Shown piece after piece: positions 12,369 to 13,232 of a stretch of 13,232 nucleotides of DNA. Source of the stretch: JAAFIP01 sp043774625 (GTDB lineage: Bacteria > Pseudomonadota > Gammaproteobacteria > Burkholderiales > Burkholderiaceae_C); NCBI GenBank assembly GCA_043774625.1, contig JAYVTG010000018.1:1-13232 (forward strand), given 5' to 3'. A program made the translations under genes and the position numbers. The first letter of the stretch is position 1; every line of letters begins with the position of its first letter. Under the pieces are notes generated by a model. It had not been told where the DNA came from. It saw only the letters and a program-made list of their open reading frames with translations, and searched no databases.

Positions 12369-13112
12369 TTATCTAAACGCGTCCCACAGCAGCTTGCATC
12401 CAGTCAAAAACATTCCCGTATACACCAGCTTGTAAAACAGCGTAGGCTCAATGCGCCTGGCAATTCGCACACCGGCCCACACACCCAGTGGCGCAAACGG
12501 CATCAGGGCCAGGGACGTATACAAGTTGCGCATGTCCAGCAGCCCCAGCCAGGCGTAGGGAATCCACTTGGCCAGGTTGATGATGAAGAAAAAATATGCC
12601 GCTGTAGCGGTAAACATCAAGGGCCTGAGCTTGAGCGGAATCATGTAAGCGTTAAACGACGGGCCACCCGCGTGCGCAATAAAACTGGTAAAGCCCGAGG
12701 TAACAATCAGCACCGCACCCACCCAGCGCGGCGGCGACGCGGCATCTGCCTTGGGTGGAAACAGCAAGCGTTGCGCCAGAAACAGCAGTGTAAAAGCACC
12801 CACAATGCCTGCCACCACCTGCGGCTGTAACAGTTTGAACAGCAAGGCACCTATCACAATGCCCACCAGGCCGCAGGGCAGCAAAAACATGAGCAGCTTT
12901 TTGTCAAAGTCGTTGCGAAAAACCCGAATACCCATCACGTCCATTACCAAGAGCAGGGGCATAAAAATGGCAGCAGACTGCGGCACGCTGATAACCAGGG
13001 CCATCATGGGTACGGCGAGAGAACCAAAGCCAGAACCAAAACCGCTCTTGCTTAAACCCAGCAGCAACACAGCGGGAATGGAGACAAGATAGAAATGCCA
13101 GTCAGTGATCAT
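12369..13112 (-). CDS. TauE/SafE family membrane permease
   Basis: The 247-residue, strongly hydrophobic product has about seven or eight membrane segments and the family's two similar halves: LGLSKSGFGSGFGSLAVPMMAL near the N-terminus and TSGFTSFIAHAGGPSFNAYMIP in the middle. Members are thought to move sulfite, sulfonates or other organic anions across the inner membrane. The substrate here cannot be told from sequence, and no sulfur-metabolism gene is nearby. The start ATG at 13112 fits the family N-terminus. Confidence 0.9.
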   Translation of the reverse strand: MITDWHFYLVSIPAVLLLGLSKSGFGSGFGSLAVPMMALVISVPQSAAIFMPLLLVMDVMGIRVFRNDFDKKLLMFLLPCGLVGIVIGALLFKLLQPQVVAGIVGAFTLLFLAQRLLFPPKADAASPPRWVGAVLIVTSGFTSFIAHAGGPSFNAYMIPLKLRPLMFTATAAYFFFIINLAKWIPYAWLGLLDMRNLYTSLALMPFAPLGVWAGVRIARRIEPTLFYKLVYTGMFLTGCKLLWDAFR

Positions 13113-13173
13113 AGAATAATTTTTATAAGAAAAATCACTAGCGTCCCAACGTTACCGAACGGAACGCGTGTAA

Positions 13174-13224
13174 GTTAATGAATTGTTTGAAGAAATTGTC
13201 AATTTTGTTTGTCCTCGATATAAA
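13174..13224. promoter_or_regulatory. Back-to-back promoter-like sequences at the right edge
   Basis: On the plus strand TTGTCA (13196-13201) and TATAAA (13219-13224) are 17 bp apart and would drive a gene beyond the window. On the minus strand TTGACA (13197-13202) overlaps that same -35 box, with a poor -10 candidate ATTAAC (13174-13179) 17 bp away, pointing at the TauE/SafE gene. The plus-strand pair is the better one. Confidence 0.4.
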
Positions 13225-13232
13225 TCGTTTTT

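Noticed and set aside
1..13232. CRISPR array, insertion sequence, rRNA, complete tRNA or phage genes.
   Set aside because: None seen. The repeats are dispersed or short tandem, with no regular spacers and no transposase or integrase reading frame.

Overview
The window looks like a chromosomal segment of a betaproteobacterium, most likely of the family Comamonadaceae (Rhodoferax/Polaromonas-like). This rests on the character of the Cca, 5-formyl-THF cyclo-ligase, Slt and NDUFA9-like proteins, the gene run slt / NDUFA9-like / GST, and a short interspersed repeat with core TAGCTGCTCGCGCA that I recall from that family. It was read by eye; no database search was run.

Layout. 1-232: a long imperfect hairpin and a degenerate 24-bp tandem repeat, no gene. 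233-1504 (-): cca. 1505-1809: leader and two long hairpin elements. 1810-2604 (-): a DUF2917 protein, divergent from a LysR-type regulator at 2775-3776 (+), with a textbook T-N11-A palindrome and a promoter between them. 3777-4500: a third hairpin element, an intergenic copy of the short repeat, and the wreck of a small helix-turn-helix gene. 4502-7022 (+): an AT-richer two-gene unit for exported proteins, a putative Ig-like/LAS-type zinc peptidase followed by an exported protein of unknown family. 7067-7792 (-): 5-formyltetrahydrofolate cyclo-ligase, divergent from the run slt, NDUFA9-like SDR, glutathione S-transferase and queC (7803-12359, +). 12369-13112 (-): a TauE/SafE permease. A promoter-like sequence reads out of the right edge.

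Most of the genes are housekeeping: tRNA 3'-end repair, folate, peptidoglycan recycling, queuosine. Three things stand out. (1) The exported peptidase gene begins with five perfect 7-bp repeats placed between its only good ribosome-binding site/ATG and the body of the gene. In this sequence the ATG is out of frame, and one extra unit (or two fewer) would restore frame, so it looks like an undescribed phase-variable locus in its OFF state. (2) Three elements share a conserved central sequence (CTCATGATG...CATAAATCG), while their 24-27 nt flanking arms are unrelated between copies yet nearly perfectly self-complementary within each copy. (3) Six copies of a roughly 60-bp repeat occur, five of them inside protein-coding genes, where they are translated without stops in different frames.
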